DNA from: UMGS1696 sp964463375 | GTDB lineage: Bacteria; Bacillota; Clostridia; Oscillospirales; CAG-272 | Assembly: GCA_964463375.1 (NCBI GenBank) | Contig: CAYXBQ010000011.1 | Span: 1-64,000 of the forward strand | Reading direction: 5' to 3' | Length of the DNA stretch: 64,000 nucleotides | Shown: positions 32,895-41,390 of the stretch, piece after piece | Numbering within the stretch: the first letter of the stretch is position 1 | Layout: every line of letters starts with the position of its first letter | Notes under the pieces: model-generated | The model's input: only the letters and a program-made list of their open reading frames with translations | What the model was told of the DNA's origin: nothing | Database searches by the model: none | Position numbers and translations under genes: made by a program

Positions 32895-35234
32895 TTAGTC
32901 CGTCAGGTCCAGGTGGCGCAGTACCACGTTCACCAGCGTACCCCTTGTCACCATGGTACCGGCGGCGGGAGATTGGCTGATAACGGTGGCGGTGCTGCCG
33001 TTCAGAGAGCCTTCGAATACAGGGTTCAGTCCGGCTTGCACCAGAATTTTGTTGGCGTTGTAGGCAGTCATACCGGTCAGATCCGGCACAGCGATGTCTT
33101 CCACCGGCACCTCGGTACCCGTGTACAGCACGATGCGGCCGTCCGTTGCGGAGATCTGGGAGCCGGCAGCCGGGATCTGGGCAGTCACGGTATCGCCGCT
33201 GCCGATGATCTCGTAGGCAAAGCTACGCCAGCTCAGGTCATTGATGGAGTTTTCCACAGAGGCACCCACATAGTTGGACAGGGTCACGCTCTGGGTCTCC
33301 AGCTCTTCTTCGGTATACTGTGCTTCCACACCAATGTACGGCAGGATGAAGGAAAGCAGGTTGGAGATATAAGGAGCCGCCACGACGCTGCCGTACACGC
33401 TGTCGATGGAGGGTTCGTCTACGATGATGATGGCGGCGATCTGGGGATCATCGGCCGGTGCATACGCCACGCAGGAGCCGACACGATAGGATTTTTCGCC
33501 GTATTCGTCCACTTTGTCCAGCTTCTCGGAGGTACCGGTCTTAGCCGCCACTCTGTAGCCTTTTACGTACGCATTTTTGGCACCGCCGTCTCCCGCTACG
33601 CCTTCTTCCAGAATATCCGTGATCCGCTCGCACACATCGGTGGATACCACCTGCCGCACAATCTCGGTCTCGTAGCTCTGGATCACGTTGCCGCTGTCGT
33701 CGGTGATCTTGGACAGCAGATGGGGTGTCACTAAGTATCCACCGTTGGCAATGGCTGCAATGGCACGGATCTGCTGGATGGCGGTGGTCTTGAAGGTCTG
33801 CCCGAAGGAATACACAGCCAGGGACACGACACCGAAATTCTGGTAGCTGGCGTAAATACCGCCCACCTCCCCGGGCAGGTCGATGCCGGTCTTGCCGGTA
33901 TACCCGAAGGCACCAAAATAATCTAAAAATTTATCCTTTCCCACCCGCAGTGCGATCGACATCAAAGTCGGGTTACAGGATTGCTGTAGCCCCACCCGGA
34001 AGGGTACGCTGCCGTGGCCGGTCTTTTTGTGACAGCTGATAGGCTCCGACCAGCCCTCGATCATGGAGTAGCCGGGGCAATAGAAGACCTCTTCTTCGCT
34101 GACCAGCCCTTCCTCAAAGGCCATGGAGGTGGTGATGATCTTGAAGGTGGAACCGGGCTCGTAGGTCTCCGTGGTGGCCTTATTGTTCCACATGTTGTAC
34201 ATCAGGGTTTGGTATTGTTCTTTGTATTCGTCAGAGCTTTGATCCATCCCATACAGCTTAGCAGCGGAAAACGCATCCAGTGTGTAGGGATCGTTCAAGT
34301 CAAAGCTGGGGTAGGTGGCGATGCCCCGGATACTGCCGTCGTTCACGTCCATGACGATACCGGTGACACGGTTGCCGGCGCCGGATTCCAGGAAGGTTTT
34401 TTCCAGCTGATTTTCCAGCTCATACTGGATGTACATATCCAGCGTGGTGGTGATGTTGTAGCCGTTGGAGGCCTCGATGTACCGCTCATACTCAAAGGGC
34501 ATATCGGAGCCGCGAGCATCCTGTGCCAAAATATACCGCCCGCTGGTACCTTCCAGCAAGTTGTTGTAGTACCGTTCCAGCCCATAGATCCCCACGCCTT
34601 CGCTGTTGGTGAAGCCTATGGCATGGGACGCCAGCTCGCTTTTGGGATAATACCGTTTGGAGGAGGCGTTGAAGTAGATCTCGTCTCCTAAACTGAAGGT
34701 GGCGATGAAATCCCGGATGGGCTGTGCCGTCTTGTCGTCCACGTTGTTTTTGATCACTTCGTACTGCCGGTTCACCTTGGCAGCCTTCTCCATGATCTTG
34801 TCATAATCCACATCCAGGTAGATGGCCAGCACCTGTGCGATCATATCGTCCAGCTGGGTGCCCTTATAGTGGATCCCCACGGAATCATCGTCGAACACGT
34901 ACAGCACATCGTTTTCCGGATCGTCATCGCTCCATGTCTTGGCATCGTCCTGCATCCGTTCGTAGATATCCTTGGGCGAGAGGATCACGTTGTACACGGT
35001 GATGTTGGTGGCTAAGATGTTGCCGTTGCGGTCGGTGATATTGCCCCGCTCCGGATTGACGCTGTATTCGGTGGTAACCTGGTTCAGTACGATGGACTGG
35101 TATGTATCGTAGTCCCGCAGCTGGTAGCCCGCCAATTTGCCAATGAGCGCCACCGCTACGATCAGCAGAATGCAGAAAAAGAAAATGTACCGTTGGTATG
35201 TCCACTTGTCGATCCGATTCTTGCTTTGATTCAT
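32895..35234 (-). CDS. Class B penicillin-binding protein with PASTA domains (SpoVD/FtsI type)
   Basis: A 779-residue bitopic transpeptidase crosslinking septal peptidoglycan. It has a short cytoplasmic tail, one membrane helix (about 20-42), a dimerisation domain (NPERGNITDRNGNILATN) and a transpeptidase domain with the serine motif YEPGSTFK, SCNPTL and KTGTSEK. Two C-terminal PASTA domains follow (the last is about 710-775, VPDLTGMTAYNANKILVQAGL). The start at 35234 has GGGAG. The first TTG-start alternative (35270) is less likely. The location after ftsL matches ftsI or spoVD in Clostridia, which I cannot separate. Confidence 0.93.
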   Translation of the reverse strand: MNQSKNRIDKWTYQRYIFFFCILLIVAVALIGKLAGYQLRDYDTYQSIVLNQVTTEYSVNPERGNITDRNGNILATNITVYNVILSPKDIYERMQDDAKTWSDDDPENDVLYVFDDDSVGIHYKGTQLDDMIAQVLAIYLDVDYDKIMEKAAKVNRQYEVIKNNVDDKTAQPIRDFIATFSLGDEIYFNASSKRYYPKSELASHAIGFTNSEGVGIYGLERYYNNLLEGTSGRYILAQDARGSDMPFEYERYIEASNGYNITTTLDMYIQYELENQLEKTFLESGAGNRVTGIVMDVNDGSIRGIATYPSFDLNDPYTLDAFSAAKLYGMDQSSDEYKEQYQTLMYNMWNNKATTETYEPGSTFKIITTSMAFEEGLVSEEEVFYCPGYSMIEGWSEPISCHKKTGHGSVPFRVGLQQSCNPTLMSIALRVGKDKFLDYFGAFGYTGKTGIDLPGEVGGIYASYQNFGVVSLAVYSFGQTFKTTAIQQIRAIAAIANGGYLVTPHLLSKITDDSGNVIQSYETEIVRQVVSTDVCERITDILEEGVAGDGGAKNAYVKGYRVAAKTGTSEKLDKVDEYGEKSYRVGSCVAYAPADDPQIAAIIIVDEPSIDSVYGSVVAAPYISNLLSFILPYIGVEAQYTEEELETQSVTLSNYVGASVENSINDLSWRSFAYEIIGSGDTVTAQIPAAGSQISATDGRIVLYTGTEVPVEDIAVPDLTGMTAYNANKILVQAGLNPVFEGSLNGSTATVISQSPAAGTMVTRGTLVNVVLRHLDLTD

Positions 35235-35411
35235 GTAGCCGCTCCCATTCTCTTGTGTATCCTGTGCCAAACTGCCTCTGTCTGTATCCTATGCGACAGT
35301 CTGCAAAAATATGCACGCTCCCCTGTGTATCCTCAGGAGAAAAGGAACGGGCTGTCTCACGTTGCCGGGTCTTTTTTGTGAAACAACCCATTTTCATGCC
35401 GATTGCTGTAT

Positions 35412-35458
35412 TCAGCTGCTGTCCTCAGCTACTGTACTCAGCTGCTGTCCTCAGCTAC
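35412..35458. repeat. 21-bp direct repeat with 26-bp period at the 3' end of ftsL
   Basis: The 21-base unit starting TCAGCTGCTGTCC occurs at 35412-35432 and 35438-35458. The second copy includes the ftsL TGA stop. The spacer 35235-35411 holds no gene I can support. Confidence 0.85.
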
Positions 35459-36254
35459 CTAAGCCTTCAAAAAATCCGGCAAAGGCTTCTGCCAGAGAGG
35501 AGAGCATGGTACCCAGCGTCCCCTCTTCGATATCTTCGTCTTTCTCTTCAATGAGATCGATCCGTTCGCCGTCGGACAGGGATATGTATTTCCGCTGCAC
35601 CGAATCTTCCTTCACCATGCCCAATTGGTCGGTGGCGATCTGCTCGATGACACGGATGTCGTTCTTTTCCTCGATGGCCAGCTCTAAGGCATCCACCTCG
35701 GTTTGTAGGCTCACCAGCTCTCTTTCCAGATCTGCAATGGTGCCGGTGGTCTGGTAGATCTGGGAGATACTGACTAAGATCCCCATGATCATCATGGTCA
35801 CTGCCGCCAGCATTGCCACATATCCCACCGGGAAGCTATGTCCCTGCACCCGCACCTCGCCTTCGTGCTGGTTTTGCAGCCTCTGGAACAGCGACTGCTT
35901 CGGGGGTTCTTTTTTGTTCTTTCCGCCGGCTTTGTTCTTTGTCGAGGTGTGTGCTGCACCGGCCGTCCTTTTGGCACCCGTTCCCGCCGGTCTGCTGACA
36001 CGTTCCTGTCGGTGCATCGTACGGGGAGCCGTTCGGTAGGCGGTGTTACCAGCGGTTTGCTGTCGGCTCCGGAGGCGTTCGCTGAATACCTCCTCAGACA
36101 CATTTTCCCGGGGATCCCGCCCCATTTGTGCCCGGCGCATCAGCTCTTCTGTGGAGGCCGCACCAATCCCCTGTAGCTCTTCGCCACGGTTTCTGTATTC
36201 CTGCCGCAGCTTCGCCGCCAATCGACTGGGCTGCTCGTAGGAGCTTCTGTTCAT
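35451..36254 (-). CDS. ftsL: FtsL/DivIC-like division protein with long N-terminal tail
   Basis: A 267-residue bitopic protein. It has a basic, Arg/Ala/Thr/Lys-rich cytoplasmic region (about 1-140), one transmembrane helix (about 143-165, VAMLAAVTMMIMGILVSI) and a short extracellular heptad-like coiled coil (LERELVSLQTEVDALELAIEE) ending with DQLGMVKEDSVQRKYI, the typical FtsL/DivIC end. An acidic tail closes it. These proteins tether FtsQ/DivIB to the FtsW-PBP pair. Family sequence conservation is low, so the name rests on architecture and position between rsmH and the PBP gene. AGGAGG precedes the ATG. The long tail is unusual. Confidence 0.85.
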   Translation of the reverse strand: MNRSSYEQPSRLAAKLRQEYRNRGEELQGIGAASTEELMRRAQMGRDPRENVSEEVFSERLRSRQQTAGNTAYRTAPRTMHRQERVSRPAGTGAKRTAGAAHTSTKNKAGGKNKKEPPKQSLFQRLQNQHEGEVRVQGHSFPVGYVAMLAAVTMMIMGILVSISQIYQTTGTIADLERELVSLQTEVDALELAIEEKNDIRVIEQIATDQLGMVKEDSVQRKYISLSDGERIDLIEEKDEDIEEGTLGTMLSSLAEAFAGFFEGLGS

Positions 36255-36304
36255 GGTATCGTCCTCCTTTTCGTGAATTTTATCTTGTTATTTGGATTCT
36301 CGTT

Positions 36305-37243
36305 TTACAGCTTTTCCGCACACCGCAGCTTGGCACTTCTGGATCTGGGATTTTCTTCCAGCTCCGCTTCGCTGGGCAGGATGGGCTTTTTGGATAATAG
36401 CTTGATCTTCGGCTTTCCCCCGCACACGCATACCGGGAATTCCGGCGGGCAGGTGCATCCGGTGGCAAGCTCTCGGAAGGTCTCCTTGACGATACGGTCC
36501 TCCAGGGAATGAAAGGTGATGACCGCCAGCCGTCCGCCGGGGTTGAGCATATCCGCTGCTGCCCGAATGGAGGGAGCGATGGAATCCAGTTCCCCGTTGA
36601 CCTCGATCCGGATGGCCTGGAAGCTGCGTCGTGCCGGGTGCTGGGATTCCTTGGCTCTGGCAGCGGCAGGAATGGCACCGGCTACGATGTTGGCAAGCTC
36701 CGTGGTGGTCTCGATGGGTTTTGTCTCCCGCTTGGTCACGATGGCGTGTGCGATGCGGCCGGAGAATTTTTCCTCTCCGTACAGCCACAGGATCCGCTTG
36801 AGTTCGTCTTCGCTGTAGCTGTTGACCACATCCCGTGCCGTGATCCCGCAGGTTTGATCCATGCGCATATCCAGCGGCGCATCGGCAGTGTAGGAGAACC
36901 CACGTTCTGCCTCGTCCAGCTGGTGGGAAGACACGCCCAGATCCCACATGACCCCGTCCACGCCGTGGATATCTAAGTTCCGCAGCACCTGGTCGATCTG
37001 GTCATAATTCGTTTTTACGATGGTGTGCTTATCGGCATATGCTGCCAGTCTGTTTCGGCAAGCCTCGATCGCATTGTCGTCCCGGTCCAAGCTGATGATC
37101 CGGGAGCCCTCCGGCAAGCGCTTTGCGATCTCGTAGGAATGACCGCCACCACCGGCTGTGCAGTCCACATAGATCCCGCCCCGCTCCGGTGCCAGCATCT
37201 GCATACATTCCGCCGCCATGACGGACACATGATGAAATTCCAT
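36305..37243 (-). CDS. rsmH: RsmH, 16S rRNA (cytosine-N4) methyltransferase
   Basis: A 312-residue SAM methyltransferase modifying C1402 (E. coli numbering) of 16S rRNA. It has an N-terminal FHHVSVMAAE, motif I VDCTAGGGGHSYEIAKRL, SLDRDDNAIEACRNRL, GVDGVMWDLGVSSHQLDEAERGF, ARRSFQAIRIEVNGEL and HSLEDRIVKETFR. Second gene of the division cluster, 25 bases after mraZ. Confidence 0.97.
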   Translation of the reverse strand: MEFHHVSVMAAECMQMLAPERGGIYVDCTAGGGGHSYEIAKRLPEGSRIISLDRDDNAIEACRNRLAAYADKHTIVKTNYDQIDQVLRNLDIHGVDGVMWDLGVSSHQLDEAERGFSYTADAPLDMRMDQTCGITARDVVNSYSEDELKRILWLYGEEKFSGRIAHAIVTKRETKPIETTTELANIVAGAIPAAARAKESQHPARRSFQAIRIEVNGELDSIAPSIRAAADMLNPGGRLAVITFHSLEDRIVKETFRELATGCTCPPEFPVCVCGGKPKIKLLSKKPILPSEAELEENPRSRSAKLRCAEKL

Positions 37244-37268
37244 TCCTGTTTCTGCCTCTCTCTATCGG

Positions 37269-37688
37269 TTATAATCCGAGCTTTTCCAGCTCTTCGGTAA
37301 AGTTTTCCGGTTCTTCGTTTAAGGCGTATTCCTCCCACCGCTCCGCTGACCAAATTTCGGCATATCGCCCGCAGCCTGCCGTGATCAGGTTCTTTTCGAT
37401 CCCGGCAAAATCCAGCATTTCCTGTGGCAGAGATACTCTCCCCTGGCTGTCCGGCGTGACCTCGATGGCGTTGGAATACAGATATCGGGTGATGGCACGG
37501 CTTTGGGTCGCCGGCAGTGCGCTGATCTTTTCGGCATACAGTGCCCATTCCTCCGCAGAATACAGGCGCAGGCACTTATCGTTGCCCTTGAGCACCGTGA
37601 TCACCGGTCCTAGCTGTTCCTTGATCTTCGACGGGATGATGATCCGGCCCTTGCTGTCCAGCGCGTGGTTGTACTTCCCCATAAGCAC
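37269..37688 (-). CDS. mraZ: MraZ, division-cluster transcriptional regulator
   Basis: A 139-residue protein with two SpoVT/AbrB-like MraZ domains (LMGKYNHALDSKGRIIIPSK and SNAIEVTPDSQGRVSLPQEML). MraZ oligomers bind repeated sites at their own promoter and repress the cluster. I chose a GTG start at 37688. GGAGG is 8 bases upstream, and the resulting MLMGKYNHALDSKGR matches the usual MraZ N-terminus. The longer frame to 37733 would overlap the transcript start. Confidence 0.93.
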   Translation of the reverse strand: MLMGKYNHALDSKGRIIIPSKIKEQLGPVITVLKGNDKCLRLYSAEEWALYAEKISALPATQSRAITRYLYSNAIEVTPDSQGRVSLPQEMLDFAGIEKNLITAGCGRYAEIWSAERWEEYALNEEPENFTEELEKLGL

Positions 37689-37716
37689 GGTCATCACCTC
37701 CATTTCATGGAATTTC

Positions 37717-37730
37717 GTGGAACATTCCAC
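37717..37730. promoter_or_regulatory. Palindrome at the start of the mraZ transcript, candidate operator
   Basis: A 14-bp perfect palindrome, GTGGAACATTCCAC, with further TTCC/TGGAA half-sites towards the ribosome-binding site. It lies just downstream of the predicted start. MraZ sites are known to be short TGG-containing repeats in this position, but the motif here is my inference. Confidence 0.35.
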
Positions 37731-37741
37731 CACTCTATGAT

Positions 37742-37770
37742 ATTATATAATATCTTGAGAGAAATTACAA
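37742..37770 (-). promoter_or_regulatory. Promoter of the mraZ-ftsZ division cluster
   Basis: TTGTAA (37765-37770), 17-base spacer and TATAAT (37742-37747) on the minus strand. The stretch 37771-38055 behind it is AT-rich and pyrimidine-biased; I see no gene in it. Confidence 0.75.
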
Positions 37771-38060
37771 GAGGTTTTCCGAAAATATATCCACTAAATT
37801 ATATGCCAAATTCCCACTTTTCGCCGTCATTCCACCATTTTCCAGTATTTTCCATGTACTTTTTCGCCCAAACACCCTTTTTTCAGCGTTTTTTCTCATT
37901 TCCGCCCGCTTCTCCCGATTCTCCGACCGGTCGCTTTTTCATAAAACGTAAACTGCATTTACCAGTCTGCTTTTCCCACCTTTTCCGCATTCGTTCACTA
38001 TATTTTTTAGGTTTCGTCACGTTTATTTTACAATTCGTGCATTTTGCCAATACCCAAAAA

Positions 38061-38098
38061 GGCGTACCCCCTGGAGCCAAACAGCCCTCCGGTACGCA
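38061..38098 (-). terminator. Terminator of gatCAB
   Basis: The arms GCGTACC (38062-38068) and GGTACGC (38091-38097) have an inner GGAG/CTCC pairing, with A-runs on one side and T-runs on the other. It begins 12 bases after the gatB stop and could work in both directions. Confidence 0.8.
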
Positions 38099-38109
38099 CT
38101 TTTTCTCGA

Positions 38110-39552
38110 TCACGGCACCAATGCCGCCAGCTCCTTGTCGAGCAGCACTTCCGTGACCACAGGGTCTGCTCTGCCACCGCTTTGTCGCATCACGCCACCC
38201 AACAGACGCTTTTTGGCAGCCACCTTGCCGCCTAAAAAATCCTGCACAGACCGGGGATCCTTTTCGATGGCCTCCCGCACCAGCGGCAGTAGCGCTTCTT
38301 CCGACCGGATCCGGAACAGGCCTTCCCTTTCAGCCACAGCACGAGGGGACTCTCCCTGCTCCATGGCTCTGGTGAGAAGCTGCTTGGCAACGCTGCTGCT
38401 GACCTCTTCATCCCCCAGCAGATCGGCAGCTTCTGCCAAATGCGACGGTGCAAGGGGCATGGGGTTTGCTGCACCTTCTGCATCGTCTATGATCGGGATC
38501 ACCTGACCGATGAACAAATTGGCGACCAGCTTGGGATAGCGGGACTGCTCGGCTGCCACACAGTAAAATTTCACAAAGCCCGGCGTTTGCATAATTTGTT
38601 TTTTATCTTCTTCTCCCAAAGAAAACTGTTTTGTCAGCTGTGCATCCCAGGCCTCCACGGACTTAGGCATATGCCGCTTTTCGTTTTCCAACCAGGCCTC
38701 CGAAAGGTGCAGCGGCGGGATATTAGGCTCAGTGAAATATCGATAATCCACAGCCGATTCCTTTTTCCGCATGGATTCGGTCTTGCCTGTATTCTCGTTG
38801 AATCGCCGGGTCTCCTGCTGGATCTGGCCACCGCCCACCAAAATATCCACCTGTCTATGGAACTCTTCTTCGGCTGCTTTGGCTGCAAACTGAATAGATC
38901 CAATATTTTTAATCTCGCAGCGAACACCACGGGTGGTAGACCCCACAGGCCGTACCGATAGATTCACCTCGCAGCGCATGGAGCCTTCGTTCATCCGGCA
39001 ATCCGAAACACCGGCGAAAAGCAGGATCTGCCGCAGATTCGTCAGGTACTCCCGCACCTCTGCCGGATCCGACAACGCCGGTTCTGTGACGATCTCGATC
39101 AGTCCCACGCCGCACCGGTTGTAGTCAGCCAACGTCACATTATCTCCGTGGAGCAGCTTGCCCGCATCCTCTTCTAAGTGGATCCGTTCCAGCGGGATAC
39201 GTTTTTCTTCCTTATTTCTATATAGAGGCACATAGCCGCCGGTGCAAAGCGGGGTTTCCTGCTGGGTGATCTGGTAGCCCTTGGGCAGATCGGGATAGAA
39301 ATAATTCTTGCGGTCGAACCACACGTCCCGGTGGATGTGGCAGTGCAACGCCAGCCCGGCCTGCACCGTCAGTCGTACCGCTTCGTTGTTGAGCTGCGGC
39401 AGTGCCCCCGGCAGACCCATGCACACGGGACAGCAAGCCGTATTGGGTGCTTCGCCAAAGGCAGCAGAGCAGGTGCAGAAGACCTTGGAGGCCGTTTTCA
39501 GCTCACAATGTACCTCCACGCCGATGACCGGTTCATATCCCTTATATTCCAT
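38110..39552 (-). CDS. gatB: Asp/Glu-tRNA amidotransferase subunit B
   Basis: A 480-residue tRNA-binding and kinase subunit of GatCAB, which converts Glu-tRNA(Gln) or Asp-tRNA(Asn) to the amide form. It has EPVIGVEVHCELKTASKVFC, the zinc/cysteine cluster with CTCSAAFG and CCPVCMGLPG, RKNYFYPDLPKGYQITQ, LEEDAGKLLHG, NRCGVGLIEIVTEP and a C-terminal YqeY-like tail with LLGGVMRQSGGRADP. Its start overlaps gatA by 11 bases (GGAGG upstream), implying coupled translation. Confidence 0.98.
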   Translation of the reverse strand: MEYKGYEPVIGVEVHCELKTASKVFCTCSAAFGEAPNTACCPVCMGLPGALPQLNNEAVRLTVQAGLALHCHIHRDVWFDRKNYFYPDLPKGYQITQQETPLCTGGYVPLYRNKEEKRIPLERIHLEEDAGKLLHGDNVTLADYNRCGVGLIEIVTEPALSDPAEVREYLTNLRQILLFAGVSDCRMNEGSMRCEVNLSVRPVGSTTRGVRCEIKNIGSIQFAAKAAEEEFHRQVDILVGGGQIQQETRRFNENTGKTESMRKKESAVDYRYFTEPNIPPLHLSEAWLENEKRHMPKSVEAWDAQLTKQFSLGEEDKKQIMQTPGFVKFYCVAAEQSRYPKLVANLFIGQVIPIIDDAEGAANPMPLAPSHLAEAADLLGDEEVSSSVAKQLLTRAMEQGESPRAVAEREGLFRIRSEEALLPLVREAIEKDPRSVQDFLGGKVAAKKRLLGGVMRQSGGRADPVVTEVLLDKELAALVP

Positions 39553-40993
39553 GACATACCTCCGTTTCGTTCTCTACAGCCAGTGCCTTCTCCAGCCATG
39601 CCGCCAGCCGATACAGCTCGAGCTCCCCGTATCGCTTGCCCAGGAAGGATACGCCGGTAGGCAGTCGTCCGTCTCCACCGGAGGGGAGCTGGATGGCGGG
39701 CAGGCCGGTCAGGTTGGCGTACACCGTGAACCGGTCGCTGTCGTATCGATCCACCCGTTGGCCGTCCTGAGGCAGTGGGAAGGCAACAGAGCCGGTGGTG
39801 GGCATGAGAATGGCAGCATACCGGGTCAGAATGGTCTCTACGGCTTCTGTGATGTCCTGCTGCACGGCTTTGATCTTGTGGAAATAGGCACCGCCATGGG
39901 CCTTAGACAGCGCATACGCACCGGTCAGGATCCGTCGGGTCACTTCATCGCCAAAGCCCGCTGTACGAGCGTCTGCGCCCATGGAACGATAGCTGTCGCC
40001 GGTGCCGGGAGTACCGTAGCGGATGCCATCGTACCGGGCCAAATTGGAGGAGGATTCGGCGGCTGTCAGGATCACATATACCTCCAACGCATGCTCCGGC
40101 AGTGCCACTTCCTCCACCAGCCAGCCGTTTTCCGTCAGCTTTTGGATCACACGGGCGGTGTTTTGGGCAGTAGCCGCATCCACATTCACGTCCCAGCCTT
40201 TGACCACAGCGATTCGCTGAGCGGGCAACTCCACGTCCAAGGCGGCGGTGCGCAGTGTGGCATACCAATCGTCGGACAGGTGCAGGGCAGTCATATCCCG
40301 CTTGTCCGGACCGGCCAGGGCTGCCAGCACCATACGGTTGTCTGCTACGGTGTGGGTCATGGGACAGATCGTGTCCATGGACGAAGCGAACTCCACCAGC
40401 CCATACCGGGGGATCAGGCCATAGGTGGGCTTCATGGCTACCAGTCCGCAGAAGGCAGCCGGTTGTCGGGCAGAGCCGCCTGTGTCGGAGCCTATGGCAA
40501 ACACGGCCTCTCCTGCCGCCACCGCTGCCGCCGAACCACCGGAGGAGCCGCCGGGAGACCGGGTCTTGTCCAGTGGATTGACCGTCTTGCCCAGAGCCGA
40601 ATGGGTACAGTCCGAGCCCATGGCAAATTCATCCAAGTTCGTTTTTCCCAGCAGCACAGCACCGCTTTGCTCCATTCGTTCTACTGCTGTAGCAGAATAC
40701 GGCGGCACAAAGGCTTCCAGCATCCGAGAGGCACAGGTGGTGCGCAGGCCGGCGGTCACAAGGTTGTCCTTGCAAGCGTAGGGGATCCCCAGAAGCGGCA
40801 TATCAGCAGAATGGCTTTGCAGCAGCACATCGGCCGCTTTCGCCTGCTCCATGGCACGATCGGCACACAAGGTCAGGTAGGCACCGATGGCGGGATCCAC
40901 CTTGGACAGGCACAGTGCGGCAAGCTCTGCGGCTGTCATTTCGCCTGCGTCCAGCTTTTGCCGACACCACTGGATCGTCATAGGTTCACGCAT
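39542..40993 (-). CDS. gatA: Asp/Glu-tRNA amidotransferase subunit A
   Basis: A 483-residue amidase-signature subunit releasing ammonia from glutamine or asparagine. The catalytic Lys is in GIPYACKDNL and the two serines are in TRSPGGSSGGSAAAVAAGE and SDTGGSARQPAAFCG. PTYGLIPRYGLVEFASS and a C-terminal TGLPAIQLPSG complete the fold. It overlaps gatC by 8 bases and gatB by 11, a tight operon. Charging of tRNA-Gln and/or tRNA-Asn by the indirect route is implied. Confidence 0.98.
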   Translation of the reverse strand: MREPMTIQWCRQKLDAGEMTAAELAALCLSKVDPAIGAYLTLCADRAMEQAKAADVLLQSHSADMPLLGIPYACKDNLVTAGLRTTCASRMLEAFVPPYSATAVERMEQSGAVLLGKTNLDEFAMGSDCTHSALGKTVNPLDKTRSPGGSSGGSAAAVAAGEAVFAIGSDTGGSARQPAAFCGLVAMKPTYGLIPRYGLVEFASSMDTICPMTHTVADNRMVLAALAGPDKRDMTALHLSDDWYATLRTAALDVELPAQRIAVVKGWDVNVDAATAQNTARVIQKLTENGWLVEEVALPEHALEVYVILTAAESSSNLARYDGIRYGTPGTGDSYRSMGADARTAGFGDEVTRRILTGAYALSKAHGGAYFHKIKAVQQDITEAVETILTRYAAILMPTTGSVAFPLPQDGQRVDRYDSDRFTVYANLTGLPAIQLPSGGDGRLPTGVSFLGKRYGELELYRLAAWLEKALAVENETEVCHGI

Positions 40994-41342
40994 GGTCTCC
41001 TCCTGTCTGCGCCCGCACGACCTGGGGCACGGTGATATAGTCGCCTTCTTCTCTTGCTCTGGCAGAAAGGGCGATCATCTTTGTTTTTTCCGGTATAACA
41101 GCATCTTGCCGCAGGTGCAGGATATTTTCGTCCGTAGTTTCCTCCGCTGCGGGACAGGCACTCTTGCCATAGGCCGGTGGCACAGGCTCCGCATGCTCTT
41201 TTCCCTGCACCGCTTTCTCTAACATCTGCCGCAGGGTGGACAGGTCTTCGTCGATCCCCGCCGGCAAACGATCAGGCACCAGCAGCAGTGCCTCGGCCAT
41301 CGCCGCGATCGTCTCCGGGGTGAAGTTTTCTTTGGTATCCAT
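40986..41342 (-). CDS. gatC: Asp/Glu-tRNA amidotransferase subunit C
   Basis: A 118-residue small GatCAB subunit wrapping GatA and GatB. The C-terminal part carries the usual AxLR...VIPEKTKMIALSARAREEGDYITVPQVV pattern, seen here as LHLRQDAVIPEK and ARAREEGDYITVPQVV. The N-terminal helix region is divergent. The ATG at 41342 has GGAG upstream; an in-frame start at 41372 would run over the 13-bp repeat. It lies 33 bases after the membrane-protein gene and overlaps gatA. Confidence 0.85.
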   Translation of the reverse strand: MDTKENFTPETIAAMAEALLLVPDRLPAGIDEDLSTLRQMLEKAVQGKEHAEPVPPAYGKSACPAAEETTDENILHLRQDAVIPEKTKMIALSARAREEGDYITVPQVVRAQTGGDHA

Positions 41343-41364
41343 GATATACTCCATTATTTTCGAT

Positions 41365-41390
41365 ATTTCCAATAGCTATTTCCAATAGCT
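41365..41390. repeat. 13-bp tandem duplication at the 3' end of the BrkB-like gene
   Basis: ATTTCCAATAGCT occurs at 41365-41377 and again directly at 41378-41390. The copy junction falls at the TAG stop codon (41376-41378), so the duplication may have changed where the protein ends. Confidence 0.9.

Noticed and set aside
39308..41035. 575-codon plus-strand frame opposite gatA/gatB
   Set aside because: Antisense shadow of two unmistakable genes; no start signal.
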